The notes: generated by a model from the sequence alone, not told the origin. A stretch of DNA of 64,000 nt from Agrypnia vestita (GCA_016648135.1 JADDOH010010210.1:24631-88630), one strand, 5' to 3'. Shown: positions 10,551 to 21,101, counted from the stretch's first letter. Numbers and translations are program-made.

Positions 10551-11110
10551 ATATGTACGCTACGGGCAACTAAAGTACAAGAAAGACTTCGCCACTACTC
10601 TCCAGATACTACGATCCTGGGTTGCTACTATACTTATTGGGTCCTAACATTGTCAGGCTACTGGAAATCTGCTGAAAGTCCCTTATCCATCGCACGATAC
10701 GCTAGGTTTTATTAGAAACAATACAATTTTGAGTAAATGACTAACATTCAGTTTTAAATATCCATTTGTTTATATTTGTTTGATTTTATACTAAAGGCGT
10801 CATTTTGATCTGGCAGGGTTTCAACCAACTTAATGGAGTTATTCGTGTTCTTTAGAAAAACAATATGTTTGTAGCACGCTGTTCTACCGCCACAGTTGTT
10901 GTAGGGTTATTACTTAACCGGGGTTCTTTCTCTGTTGAAATATTATATGTACACATGTGAGAAACCGCAGTAACGGAATCAACTTTCATGAAGGCATGAA
11001 ACTCTGTGAAATCCGAAACTGTCGAACATACGCACTTTCAATTTTACTGGAACCTTTAACGTGATAGTTACGAAACGATTTACTTTTACTTAATTCAGGA
11101 GAGCCGAATA
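10551..11110. other. No gene seen
   Basis: No recognisable protein, RNA or repeat match. Confidence 0.5.
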
Positions 11111-11114
11111 TTTG

Positions 11115-11775
11115 GATTCTAACTAACTAACTTACCGTCACGCCGTTTCTCCGTGGGGGTAGGCAGAGAGGATAGAGCGCCATACTTTTCTGGTTTTTTT
11201 CCACTTTCCACGCCACTTACATACATACATCTTCGCATGCAAGCTCGACGGTTGTTCAGGCTTCTAACAGGGCCATCTACCAGTATCTGGTTAATCTGGT
11301 CATGCCACGTCTTCCGTGGTCGCCCTCTCTTTCCGGCGCCGTCAACACTTGCATTATATATCTATCTTACCATTCATTCCTCATTCATTCGCTCAACATG
11401 CCCAAACCACCCGAGCGACCCTATTTTTATTCTATGTATTATGATGCTACGATTAGCTTTACATTAATTCCTAATATCTTCATTCTTTACTCTATCATAC
11501 ATGGATTTTTCACACATACGTCGAAGGGATCTCATCTCCACTGCATTCAATCTACTTTCGTTCCTCTTCTGCCAGCTCCAGGCTTCGCAGCACATTAGTG
11601 TCGGTGCCAGAACTCCATTATGTACCACTAGTTTTGCCTCGGTAGACATATTTCTATTACAAATTATTGCATTCAAAGCACCGTTCACCCTTTTTCCCGG
11701 CAGTCACTCTCCTCTCAATATCTTTCTCAACATTCCCTCTTCTACCGGACATACTTCCCAAACATAAACTCATCT
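11115..11775 (-). mobile_element. LINE 3' end, minus strand, (TTAG)n tail
   Basis: On the minus strand it reads ...AKLVVHNGVLAPTLM, then WSWQKRNESRLNAVEMRSLR, then RMCEKSMYDRVKNEDIRN. Further down comes RGRPRKTWHDQINQIL, then a stop region and a (TTAG/AACT)n tail near 11120-11135. Homologous copies lie at 25840-27415, 52060-52640 and 59150-59372. These are C-terminal ORF2 sequences of one non-LTR family. Frameshifts between the blocks make this copy dead, and it is 5'-truncated. Confidence 0.75.
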
Positions 11776-11966
11776 ACTCATCTATTTGAATTCTAATAAT
11801 TAATAAATAGGGGATTATTCGGCGAAGGTGCTGTCACAATAGGTAACGTTCTCCTTCTTGTTCAACGATTTTTTGAGACTCGAAAGTCCATGGCCGCAAT
11901 CACTACACTTGTGGTCCATTCTACAAATCTACTATCTCTGTAGATGATAGAATATACTTTTTACCA
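11776..11966. other. No feature seen
   Basis: A short spacer between the LINE and the minisatellite. No match. Confidence 0.5.
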
Positions 11967-12590
11967 TGCAACCTGGCAGCCTTCGTCGCTAAGAGACCGA
12001 GCTTCACTACACCCCTGTAGAACAAGGTGTTCTATAAGTTTTGTATGCAGGGTTATTTGGAAAACATTTTCGTCGGTAAGAGATCGATCTTCACTACACC
12101 CCTGTAGAACAAAGTGTTGTATAAGTTTTGTATGCAGGGTTATTTGGAAAACATTTTCGTCGGTAAGAGATCGATCTTCACTACACCCCTGTAGAACAAA
12201 GTGTTGTATAAGTTTTGTATACAGGGTTATTTGGAAAACATTTTCGTCGGTAAGAGATCGATCTTCACTACACCCCTGTAGAACAAAGTGTTGTATAAGT
12301 TTTGTATACAGGGTTATTTGGAAAACATTTTCGTCGGTAAGAGATCAATCTTCAATACACCCCTGTAGAACAAAGTGTTGTATAAGTTTTGTATACAGGG
12401 TTATTTGGAAAACATTTTCGTCGGTAAGAGATCGATCTTCACTACACCCCTGTAGAACAAAGTGTTATATAAGTTTTGCATACAGGGTTATTTGGAAAAC
12501 ATTTTCGTCGGTAAGAGATCGATCTTCACTACACCCCTGTAGAATAAGGTGTTGTATAAGTTTTGGATACAGGGTTATTTGGAAAACATT
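11967..12590. repeat. 87-bp minisatellite, about seven units
   Basis: The word 'cagggttatttggaaaac' recurs at 12048, 12135, 12222, 12309, 12396, 12483 and 12570, an exact 87-bp period. Because 87 is divisible by three and the unit lacks a stop in one frame, a 283-codon frame is open across it (VIWKTFSSVRDRSSLHPC repeated). I regard that frame as an artefact: no other protein feature is present. Each unit includes the terminal sequence of the adjoining fold-back (12569-12964), so the array probably grew from that element's end. Unit divergence is low, suggesting recent expansion or homogenisation. Confidence 0.9.
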
Positions 12591-12964
12591 AATAACCTCG
12601 CAGTACTACATTTCTGCATTAATTATGAGTCGAAAATGTTCAAGCAACCATAACCTAATATCAATAGTTACGGGGATATACGACATCTACGTTTACATTT
12701 TTTTTCAATATTTATTTTCTGTAAAACGCTGGACTATCATTACAGTAACTTATATCGAATATAAAAATTCATTCCCTTTAGTACAAGCCAAATAAAATAA
12801 AAACCTTCAAATTTCACATTCCAACAAAATTCCAATTGGAATTTCTGTGGGATTTTTATCATAACTATTGATATTAGGTCATAATAGCTCGAACATTTTC
12901 GACTCATAATCAAGGCAGGAATATAGTTCTGCGAGGTTATTATTTTTTTCCAAATAACCCTGTA
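12569..12964. mobile_element. Fold-back element, ACAGGGTTATTTGG ends
   Basis: The left end ACAGGGTTATTTGGAAAA (12569-12586) is inverted at 12947-12964. Further inside, 'ataacctcgcagtacta' and 'cgaaaatgttcaagc' are also mirrored, so most of the element can fold back. It contains the family hallmark 'cattacagtaacttatatcg', also seen at 33400, 43430, 44100, 50080 and 61490. No coding capacity. Confidence 0.75.
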
Positions 12965-13590
12965 TAGTTCAATATATAGAACAACCTCGACGACAGAAAT
13001 AACGGTTATTCATTCGGTTCATTATTTTATTAATTTACAAGTTATGTAATAATTAGCGATTTTTATTTTTTTATTTATACTACATATTAATTAAGAATTA
13101 AAAATTGGTAGCCAACTTTCCCCCCATTTTTTGCCGCGTCAGAAAAAATATTTCATACAGACTGCAGCCTTAGTTGTAAAACTAATTATTTCACACCAAT
13201 CAAGCTCACCACTACTCCTAACACTCAGATAAATAAATAAGGGATAAAAAAATCCGTCTATACTAAATACTAAAATTAAGAAAAAAACACGTGAAAGTGT
13301 CTTAAGACTTTTGACGTAAAAACACTATTGTATAAAATTGTCTACAAAAACATTTTTCTTGGATATTTCAACGAAAATTATAAATTCTATTAGAGTTTTT
13401 TTGTAACGATTTATCTTTAAAATATACACGCTCTTTTTTACGTACATAAGTAGGTACTCATATTTTAAAAACTTTTTAGTGTTTAAAATTATTTTTATGA
13501 TTGTTAAAACACCGCCATACTCCTCTAGAACATAATAATGGAATAAGAAAATAGATAATGATTTCATAAAATAATAATTACAGCGCTCAC
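12965..13590. other. No gene seen
   Basis: AT-rich. A 170-codon minus-strand frame (13325-13837) runs through AT-rich DNA and the SINE below and has no recognisable domain, so I do not call it a gene. Confidence 0.45.
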
Positions 13591-13594
13591 AGGA

Positions 13595-13768
13595 GTAGGT
13601 GGCCCGATAGGGTGAACAGAGGGACACATTCCCATACCGAGGGTTCCCGGTTCGATTCCCTGTGAGGTCACAATTTAATCTATGTGATTTACTCAGGCCT
13701 GGGTGTTTTGTGTTGTATTTCGCTTCTGTAATTGGGCCTCCTGGCCTGTTGAAAAAGCAGGTTATAGA
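13595..13768 (+). mobile_element. tRNA-derived SINE (family P), copy 1
   Basis: The head is tRNA-like with a degenerate A box (TGGCCCGATAGGG) and a good B box (GGTTCGATTCC, 13649-13659). The body reads 'ttactcaggcctgggtgttt', then 'cgcttctgtaattgggcctc'. The same head and body occur on the minus strand at 45453-45628. A polymerase III-transcribed SINE mobilised by a LINE is the family norm. The tail here is not clear. Confidence 0.7.
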
Positions 13769-14294
13769 GGCATATCGAACAAATGTAAAAATATTAAAAT
13801 AAATAATTTGCATGTTGGACCGGTACAAGAAACCCAAAGATCTTTAGAACAAGTCAGCATCCTAATAATGTCGATTATAATCCGTGTAGTGGGTATGTAG
13901 CAAAAATTTGAGACCGCCAAATGCACTAGAAATTAGTGTTCAGTAATATCTAAATATAATAATTTCGTTCGAATTTATGGCAAAAAAAAAAAGAATTAAC
14001 AAGGCTGGAGGAATACTCGAACGTCGAACGCAAGCGCAGACAGCAACGCGGCAAGTACATGAAATAACCACCACCGATTCTCGCTAGCCAGTCAAAAATA
14101 TACTATAAGTGAACGGCTTACCTAATGCGCGAACCAATAATTTAAGAAAGTTTTTGTTTGCCCCAATTATTTTAAATATTCGAGGTTACATTCCTGTGAA
14201 TACGAATTTTAATTCTTTTCATGAAACTCGATAAAATAATCGAGAATGATCAGTGTAGACTTTTACAAATCAATACGTTGAGCGTCTTAATATA
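13769..14294. other. No gene seen
   Basis: No supported gene or repeat. A poly-A run (13982-13992) is present. Confidence 0.5.
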
Positions 14295-14466
14295 TTAGGT
14301 GTACAAATAAGTTTTCGCCGTTTGACATAAGTTGGCGCCACCAGTAACTTATGGTTAAAATTGTCATGTAAAACGTCATTATCGTAAGGTTGGACATCTG
14401 TCAACAACATAACGTTAAAACATTAATAATTTTTTATCAGTATAATATATTCTTTTGTGAGCGAAA

Positions 14467-15552
14467 ATGCCGATTTTTGAACGGAATAAGCGTCATTTGC
14501 GAGAACTTTTGATTTTTTTTATTTTTTTTTTTTTTTTTTATTTATTAATTTATTTATTTTTACATCCCAGACCCACAAAACATCACATTGATATTTGTCT
14601 GTAGGTGCATCAATACATATATATAAATAAATTGTATTTACCAGAAATACATTCATATTAATTAATTACAATAGATCTTATAAACTCAAATACAAATCTA
14701 CAATACTATACAACAATACAAGAAAAAATACAAATATTACCAAAATCAAAATAAGTCTCTTTTATTTAATAACATATTCATTAATTCTGTATTTTGCCCT
14801 TTTTTATTAATATCCATTTTGACACGACATGGGATTTTATTAAATATTTTTGGTATGACATATTTTAATGTTCTTTGTCCATATTTATTTATGACCTTCG
14901 GTATTCGTAGTCCTTCTTTAACCGTAAATCTGGTACTATGTTTATGAATCAATCTATGCTTATATGTCCCATCTTCATTTACTTCATCAATTTGAAGAAA
15001 TCTGCAGCTGAGGCGCATCGATTGCTTGTAGAAGCATATGGTGAGGCTACCTTAAGTGAGAGAAGTTGTCGTGAGTGGTATCAAAAGTTTAAGAACGGTG
15101 AATTTGACATCGAAGGCAAAGAACGTAGCGGAAGGTTGAAAGTGTACGAAGACGAACGAAACCACTACTGGGGCTGTCTACCGGACACAATTGACGAGAT
15201 TGAGTCGAGCACTCGAGGAAAAGCGCGCCGACTACTCCTCCAGATACGACAAAATTATACTTCTGCATGATAATGCTCGTCCACATGTCGCGGCGTCGGT
15301 CAAAACCTATTTGGAAACACTCAATTGGAAAGTTTTACCCACCCGCCGTATTCGCCGGACATTACTCGTTCTGATTTCTACTTGTTTCGATTGATGGCGC
15401 ATGGCCTGTCCGAGCAACACTTCAAATCATGTGAAGATACCAAAAATTGGGTCGATTCGTGGATAGCCTCAAAGGATGACGCGTTCTTCCGACGCAGTAT
15501 CCGTATGCTGCCAGAAAGATGGGAAAAAGTAGATGAAAAATACTTGGAATAA
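14467..15552 (+). pseudogene. Mariner (DD34D) transposase, broken
   Basis: It starts MPIFERNKRHLRELLIFF, a typical mariner N-terminus. The frame is interrupted at about 14515 by the LINE and resumes at about 14993 with LKKSAAEAHRLLVEAYGEA and SERSCREWYQKFKNGEFDI (helix-turn-helix region). After GRLKVYED a large internal deletion joins to the middle of the catalytic domain (LSRALEEKRADYSSRYDK), so the first catalytic Asp is gone. The second and third remain in HDNARPHV and YSPDITRSDFYLF, about 34 residues apart. A frameshift lies near 15345. The C-terminus ends WEKVDEKYLE. Family length is about 345 residues; roughly 130 are missing. Confidence 0.85.
14513..14993 (-). mobile_element. LINE 3' end inserted in mariner, minus strand
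   Basis: On the minus strand: VNEDGTYKHRLIHKHSTRFT, then VKEGLRIPKVINKYGQRTLK, then YVIPKIFNKIPCRVK, a stop, and a 3' untranslated region ending in an A-rich (TAAA)n tail (14513-14565 on the plus strand). The RIPKV..YGQRTLKY motif is a common LINE ORF2 C-terminus. The insertion lies between the codons for FFF and LKK of the mariner transposase. Confidence 0.8.
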
Positions 15553-15625
15553 AACAGTAGGTTCCGTTCTTTCACAATAGACGCCCAATTTTTGATAAAA
15601 AACGGCCGAAACTTATTTGTGTACT

Positions 15626-16136
15626 TATATATAATGTTGACTTTATTTTAGTTTTTAAGTATAACTTCTACCGCGCGTACACGAGTACATGCACGAATTT
15701 TTTTCATGCAACTATAAATAGTTAATTACTCGAGGCGCCACTCGCCGTATTAATACAAGCGCCCGGCGCGGCAACGCAACGTACCAACTCTTTTTACGTG
15801 TTTATTATTTATGCATTACTTAGGACCACTTTTTGTCGGAATTGTGAAATGACATTATTAGTGTGTTATCCACCTGTCGGCGCCGGGGAGTAGTTGGCTC
15901 TTTGACGCAAGGAATATATTTACATAATCCGCGTCGCGTTGTGTTATGACGTGTAAATATATACGATGAATGAATGACGATAAAAAACGTCGGAGTTGCT
16001 ATTTCTAATATCAGTTTGTAAGAGAATTTTTTTTGACAAACTCTTTTAATAAAATAAGAAACTTGTCTCACGTACATTTATTCATATGCATGCTTTTTGT
16101 GTTTATTACTCTTATTGTATCTATCTTTATACAAAC
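15626..16136. other. No gene seen
   Basis: Unmatched sequence, moderately AT-rich. Short frames have no domain. Confidence 0.5.
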
Positions 16137-16148
16137 ACATCAGAGACG

Positions 16149-16371
16149 AAAAATGTCCTTACGTTTTCACGGCCGTTCAGAATCTTCCGTGTATAGTTTT
16201 CTGGGATATTCTGCCGTGTATATGTGATCTCTCTGGCCGAAATTTCGGATCCCATTGCAGGGTCTATCATCATCAGATCAGTCCTGATGACGGACCCTGC
16301 AATGGGATCCGAGACGTCGGCCGGAGAGGTCACATATACACGGCAGAATATCCCAGAAAACTATGCACAGA
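16149..16371. mobile_element. Hammerhead-type fold-back element, 223 bp, 12-bp TSD
   Basis: It is flanked by ACATCAGAGACG (16137-16148) and ACATCTGAGACG (16372-16383), a 12-bp target duplication with one mismatch. The left and right halves are inverted copies: 'ctgggatattctgccgtg' faces 'cacggcagaatatcccag', and 'gatcccattgcagggtc' faces its complement. The left arm is about 35 bp longer than the right, as in the copies at 22861 and 38734. No coding capacity. Hammerhead-like cores lie in both arms. Confidence 0.8.
16281..16321 (+). ncRNA. Hammerhead-like ribozyme motif, mutated
   Basis: Core CTGATGA (16284-16290), one extra C, stem II GGACCC/GGGATCC around the TGCAAT loop, then GAGA in place of GAAA, then CGTC with the predicted cleavage after C (16318). 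Stem I is GUC/GGC with one wobble. The A-to-G change in the GAAA box should abolish activity. The left arm has a still more degraded mirror copy (16234-16270, minus strand). Confidence 0.5.
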
Positions 16372-16383
16372 ACATCTGAGACG

Positions 16384-17040
16384 TTTTAAGAATTTCGAGG
16401 CCCTGGGGCAGACTTTATCCGGGGGGCCCCATGATTGTTTTTAATTTTTTTTTTTAATTTAAAACAAAGAATATCTCTGATTTTAAATTGAATACCGCAA
16501 AGGATTAATTTAATTTTGATAAGAATACGTTTTCTTACTATTCAATATACTCAAAATTGTATAATTCCAAATATTGCAACTCTTCATACAATTTTTATTT
16601 ACTTGTGTTTTGCAGATATATCTTTTTCAAAGTATAAATATATAAAGTATTATCTAAGAAGGTCAAAAGGCGAAGAAAAGTTTATTGAATTCGCACTGCT
16701 TTCGATTGAGCATGAAGTTTTAAATTATTTGTATTTTGACGAAATAATTGATTCATGCAAAAATATAAAAAAAGGTATTTCCACGAGTTAATCATTGCGT
16801 ACATCTTCTGCTGTATAGATATTTAAACATGATTTTTTTAAATTAAATTTGGCGCCATCTGTAATTTGTTATATACTTACTTTTTTCTTCTCTCCCTTTT
16901 TTAATTAATCGCTATTAATTTTTTTTATGAATCTAAAGAGCCCCCTCAACTTGGGAGCCCCAGGGAGGCTGCTCCACTTGCCCCAAGGGTAAAGGGGCAC
17001 CTATACACCTGTAAATATTAAAAAAAAAAACAATATAAAT
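16384..17040. other. No gene seen
   Basis: A GC-rich patch at 16393-16432 and another at 16938-17005 flank AT-rich DNA. The 91-codon frame at 16516-16791 shows no recognised domain. Confidence 0.4.
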
Positions 17041-17044
17041 AATC

Positions 17045-17517
17045 TTCAACCTAGATCGATACACCAGAAACACTGACTTGTAAAAAATCACCGACATGCT
17101 TAACCTAGAAGATCTGATATATGTGGAAAAGATAAAGATGACTCATAAAATAAAGAATAAATTATTTAAAGCGAATATCATCCTTTACGAGAACAGTGAC
17201 GTACATAGACAACACACAAGAACAAGAGACTATATAAGAAGTGATGTACCGCGGACTAACGGAGAGAGATATAGTTTCCTATACACTGCGATCGCTTTCT
17301 ATAATGGAGTCCCCAATTCCATAAAAGAATAAAATAGTTTAGAATTATTCAATAAACAGCTGAAGAGACTCGTGTTGGGGAGGAGATAACTGTTTAACAA
17401 ATCAGTGTGCTGATAATTAATATGTGTACCCACTTATTTCACTGTATTTCCTGTCCTCATGTAGCAGCATACAGTTGCTGTTTGGGGACATGCTATTTAA
17501 TAAAAAAAAAAAAACTT
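17045..17517 (+). mobile_element. LINE 3' end with poly-A
   Basis: Frame 17096-17332 reads MLNLEDLIYVEKIKMTHKIK, then NVIL-like text, then DVHRQHTRTRDYIRSDVPRT, then GERYSFLYTAIAFYNGVPNS and a stop. This is the ORF2 C-terminal signature of jockey/CR1-like LINEs (VHxHxTRxxxD...GxRxxxYxxxxxxNxLP). A 160-bp 3' untranslated region and a poly-A run (17500-17514) follow. It is 5'-truncated; the reverse-transcriptase core is absent. Confidence 0.8.
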
Positions 17518-17820
17518 AGAACAGGACTTAAAATAATCGCGCTAATATTTTTGCGATGGTATTTATGTATGAAAAAATTCGTACATTTTTTGGCGAGAGT
17601 TGCCAGATACTTTAATCATTATTAGCCGATACACGTGAAGTACACAGGCGGAAAACGGCAAAGGAAACATCTGCTATGCGCATATAAAGATAATAACACA
17701 TTTTCCTAAAACCGTGACATTCATAATACATACATATCGTTGAACTGGAATATCTTAGAACCTTTGAATTATCTGGTTTCGCTGGTACAACGAAAAATTA
17801 CAATTTAATATATATTATAC
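17518..17820. other. No gene seen
   Basis: Unmatched AT-rich sequence, possibly including the 5' part of the next repeat. Confidence 0.4.
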
Positions 17821-18020
17821 ATGTCTCACAGAGACGAAATTATATTTTATGGGAATGTAGGTGCGGAAGTCTTTGGGTGTTCATTGGGCTTACGACCTAT
17901 CGTACGGCTGGCTTAAGTGATCACTTTACACAATGTAACTTTCCCATTTCCACCCATGATGGAACACTACGTCTATCAAATTTTTGGAAGTTGTATGTAT
18001 TTAAATTTTACGACCTGTTT
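17821..18020 (+). repeat. GTGATCAC repeat family (M), copy 1
   Basis: The consensus runs gtctcacagagacgaa, a gap, 'gaagtctttgggtgttcat', 'ggctggcttaagtgatcact', 'ttacacaatgtaac', then 'ccatttccacccatgatgg'. Copies on both strands recur at 24160, 25141, 27800, 30474 (as a palindrome), 32631, 45040 and 62380. There is no coding frame and no clear terminal inverted repeat in simple copies, so it may be a SINE-like or MITE-like element. The class is not resolved. Confidence 0.7.
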
Positions 18021-18395
18021 CGTATATGTGTTGCAATAATCATTAACGCGACCGGCATCCAAAGCTTTTTCATTCCTCTTAAATAACCACAGATGTCACT
18101 TAATGAGATATCTATTTTTATGATTGGAATTTTTTAACAATATCCTTTATATGTGTAATGAGATTCTTCCAAATTATTAGCATTATACTAGAGTACGCCT
18201 GAAATATCATTTCATTTTTTAAACTCCTCTTTAAACCAGTATTTTCATTCAGAATAACTATTAGAGTTATTAACGTTATCATATGATCAGTAGATTAATT
18301 TGTCAGATTAAGGAGTTTCACAATACATGTTGTAAAAGCAAACATATAGCTTCCAGTTTTTTTTTGTAATTTTATGAACCAGCATAGTATAAAAT
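18021..18395. other. No gene seen
   Basis: AT-rich, no match. Confidence 0.5.
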
Positions 18396-18397
18396 TG

Positions 18398-18532
18398 TAC
18401 AAAGATTAACTAAACCCCTTCTATAGACGAGGGGACTGGAACACAGCGGAAGTATGTCCCCGCTCGCGTATATTTTGTCAGATTTATATTGCAGTTAAAA
18501 TATTTATTCTTGCATAATTAAATCCCCTAGTA
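18398..18532 (+). repeat. Dispersed repeat, partner at 57785-57898
   Basis: The shared blocks are 'actaaaccccttct', 'gggccacagtg'-like text, 'ccgctcgcgtatatt' and 'gtttattcttgcataattaa'. Same orientation. No class assignment. Confidence 0.55.
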
Positions 18533-18537
18533 ACGTT

Positions 18538-18668
18538 TGAGTAACTAGTCATGACGCTCGCCTATTGATCTGACGGTAGGTGGTTCGAGCCCCATTCCAA
18601 GACACCAGCAAGATAGTCCTATTTCCATAGCTCGAGCGTTTAGCTTATTGTGAAAATAGTAATAATAT
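18538..18668 (+). mobile_element. tRNA-derived SINE (family Q), copy 1
   Basis: The tRNA-like head has a degenerate A box (TAGTCATGACG) and a B box GGTTCGAGCCCC (18582-18593). The body 'agcaagatagtcctatttcc', then 'gcgtttagctta', ends in an (AAT)n-like tail. The same unit lies on the minus strand at 47222-47348, where the A box (TGGTCTTGTGG) and B box (GGTTCGAACCTC) are better kept. Confidence 0.7.
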
Positions 18669-18734
18669 TGATGCGACACGCATTCCGTGATCCTTTTATA
18701 TATATAAAAACGTGTTTTATACAGAAGTCATCAC

Positions 18735-19428
18735 TTTTTTATATTTTTACTCCCTTTATATTAACTCGTGGCGTCTGCTTGCTTGCCGTCAACAAAAACT
18801 TTGGATCGATTTTTTACCCTCTTCCCGTGGTCCAATCGAGCTGAAACTTGGCAAGCAGACTCGTGGCGACGATCAAGAAGATCTATCAAATTTTCGTTTA
18901 AAAAAATTAGTAATTTTAGTATAATTTTGAATTTATAGAAATTTTATTGGTTTTTTCAAATTGGAATGATTAGAAAAGTTTGATTAGCAACGGCGCGGCG
19001 GCCCGATAACGTCGCGGAATATTTTCTAAATTTGAATTACTCCGTCGGTATTATAGGTAACATCACTACGAATTTCGAAAATTTACAAAACAATTGGTTC
19101 ACAGATGACAGCAAAATTGGGATTTTGGGAAAAAATCAAATAATAATTTGCTTCTTTTAGATTTCTGCTTAGTTTTAAAGAATTCTACATTACTCAAATC
19201 TGATTCTGAATTAATCATTTGACGCTGGAAATTCATAAAGTATGATATTGATGATAATTAAATCTATCAAAATCTTGACATCTCAAAACATCTGACATTT
19301 TAGAAATACATTAAATTTCTGTAAGTTTATTGTTATGTTATATGTTTTAATTCGTCTTTAATTATTGTTATATTTTACAAAGAAAGGGAGTATAGTAAAA
19401 ACTTGGTTTTTATGGGTTACTTATTTTA
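18735..19428 (+). mobile_element. ACTCCCTTTC-ended repeat (R), long copy 1
   Basis: It starts with 'actccctttatattaactcg' and ends with 'gggagtatagtaaaaacttgg' plus 'tttttatgggtta'. The subterminal part 'gatccaatcgagctgaaact' is shared with 22010, 51170 and 58130. The internal part (18945-19260, 'cgtcggtattataggtaac', 'ttggttcacagatgacagca') is shared only with 60056-60775. This suggests a longer parent element and shorter deletion derivatives of about 330 bp. No coding match. Confidence 0.65.
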
Positions 19429-20136
19429 AATTTCCTTCAAAAACAGAATTTTTTTAATAAAAAAAAATATTTTTTTTAATTCAGCGCGACTTATTTAATG
19501 AGATATAAATATTTTTTTAAGAGAATTTAGTTTGACCTTTTCATAATTATTTAAAAATTTACAATTCTGTATAAATTTTTTAAAACAAGAACAGAACCTG
19601 TGCCAAGTAATTTCCGTTAGTTCATGTCTATTTCGATAGTTTGAGTGTACCAGCTTATTAAGGGTTGAAAAGTTTAATATCATCAAATTCAAGTTTCAGA
19701 CCTTCGGACCAAAATTGTTGACCTCCACCCTTCATCCCTTAACAAATGTGCAGCACCACCTTCACAGATGAAGCGAGACGACAGATGTTGCCGGACTTAT
19801 TTTGTCACGATGCTGTGAAGAGTAGGGATGGATGGAGAGAGCTGCAGGGCCAAGGGAATGTCCCTCCAGAAGAAGAAGAAGGTGTGAATAAACACGTGAT
19901 GTTTGAGTACAATTACTACTTTACATCTTTCGTCACGTTCCAGCGGAAGCCGCCCTGTCGCCTGTCCCCACCGGAATACCCCAGGGATCACTTTAAGGCC
20001 TCGTTTCATTGTCAGAGGAATTACTAAACCTGTTGGGTTGTCATTGAGGGAAATGAGGGTTCCATCTGAAAACTAGCAATTTACATAAAAAACTTTAAAT
20101 ACGTCTGGTTCAAATGTCGTAATGTTCTAGATAAAA
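19429..20136. other. No gene seen
   Basis: AT-rich to 19690, then a more balanced block (19740-20030) with a 93-codon open frame that shows no recognised domain. Confidence 0.4.
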
Positions 20137-20144
20137 GAAACGAT

Positions 20145-20891
20145 AAATTTTTTTATTTTTTTTTTATTTATTTAATATATGGTACAAATACAATTTTATA
20201 TATTTACATATCAAATTGTCATTTTTTTAAATACTTTGTAGTCATGTAGACTTCATCAGTAAAGAGAAGCTCTTGAGTCTGAGAGGAAGCCACGGTTCTT
20301 ATTATTATATATAGGTACATATGCAAGTCATTTAACAATATGATAATAAAGATAATTTGATAATGAAGTATTGAAGAATTTTTAAAAAGCTGTAGGTTTA
20401 AATGATTTATGAATTTAAGTTGGATTTTAGGAAGATTTTTTTTTTATTTGCTCTGAGAGGTTACTGATGCAGCGTATCTCGATAGATAAGTTATTGTAGT
20501 TATTGTTAATGGCTTTATAAATATAGTGGTTCTGCATTTGGGTTGTTTTAAATTTAGGCATTATAAATTGGTTTCCATTCCTCATAAGCTTGAAATATTC
20601 CTGGTTTTCTGCAAGGTTTTTTTCTTTCCATATTTTCAATACGGAAACTTGCTTTAAAATATCATCCACGTTTGGTACTGGAAACAATTTAAAAAGATAA
20701 TTTGTTGAAAAGATAGATTTTTTTTCAGTATTACTTTAATGATGATCCTTTGTGATATTTTTACCGAGTTTTTACATTTTTTTATGACAACCTCCCCATC
20801 CGATAACGCCGTATATGAGTAGAGAGTGAACAATAGCGTAATAAATATTTTTGATAATTTTTGTAAAAAGGTCTTTAAAATGGTGAACCTG
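20145..20891 (-). mobile_element. LINE 3' half, minus strand, with 8-bp TSD
   Basis: It is flanked by GAAACGAT at 20137-20144 and 20892-20899. On the minus strand there is a reverse-transcriptase C-terminal region (IVHSLLIYGVIGWGG near 20845-20800), a frameshift, then FPVPNVDDILKQVSVLKIWK and TTQMQNHYIYKAINNNYNNL, and the A-rich tail (plus-strand poly-T, 20147-20185). It is truncated at its 5' end within the reverse transcriptase, as is usual for target-primed insertions. The target duplication fixes both ends. Confidence 0.85.
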
Positions 20892-21059
20892 GAAACGATT
20901 CAGGATTTATGTAAGGAGCAATAAATTTAAATAAATAATTAACTTAATCCAACCACATGCTACGCAGCATAAATAACGTACAATGGCATCAATTATGAGC
21001 AACAATAATCATAATAACAGAATGTTAGTAAACTTAGTAAAAACCACTACCAGATTTAC

Positions 21060-21101
21060 GGTCTATCGGTTTCGAGACGTACCCGTCTCTTCGTCAGGAC
21101 C
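21060..21101 (-). ncRNA. Hammerhead-like ribozyme motif, left arm
   Basis: On the minus strand: stem I GGTC, CTGACGA, an extra A, stem II GAGACG/CGTCTC with a GGTA loop, GAAA, CC-GA in place of a CC/GG stem III, T then A (predicted cleavage), then GACC closing stem I. One stem III pair is lost compared with the right arm. Confidence 0.55.

Larger units (their letters stand above)
14298..15625 (+). mobile_element. Mariner element split by a nested LINE
   Basis: The ends are inverted repeats flanked by TA: left GGTGTACAAATAAGTTT from 14298 after TA, right AAACTTATTTGTGTACT ending at 15625 before TA. Inside is a broken DD34D transposase and a 470-bp inverted LINE 3' end. The order is therefore mariner first, LINE second. 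It is probably immobile because the transposase is deleted and interrupted. Confidence 0.85.

Noticed and set aside
11967..12590. CRISPR-like array of regularly spaced repeats
   Set aside because: Units are contiguous 87-bp repeats with no variable spacers, in a eukaryotic transposon-rich context.
11944..12795. 283-codon open frame on the plus strand
   Set aside because: It spans the 87-bp minisatellite. The period is a multiple of three, so openness is automatic. No domain, no plausible start context, and it runs into a fold-back element.
13325..13837. 170-codon minus-strand open frame
   Set aside because: AT-rich residues dominate and its N-terminal side lies in a SINE. No recognisable family.
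17826..17845. Hammerhead in the M repeat (GTCTC-ACA-GAGAC-GAAA)
   Set aside because: The stem-plus-GAAA half is present, but no copy has CTGANGA in front of it. It may be coincidence or a very old relic.
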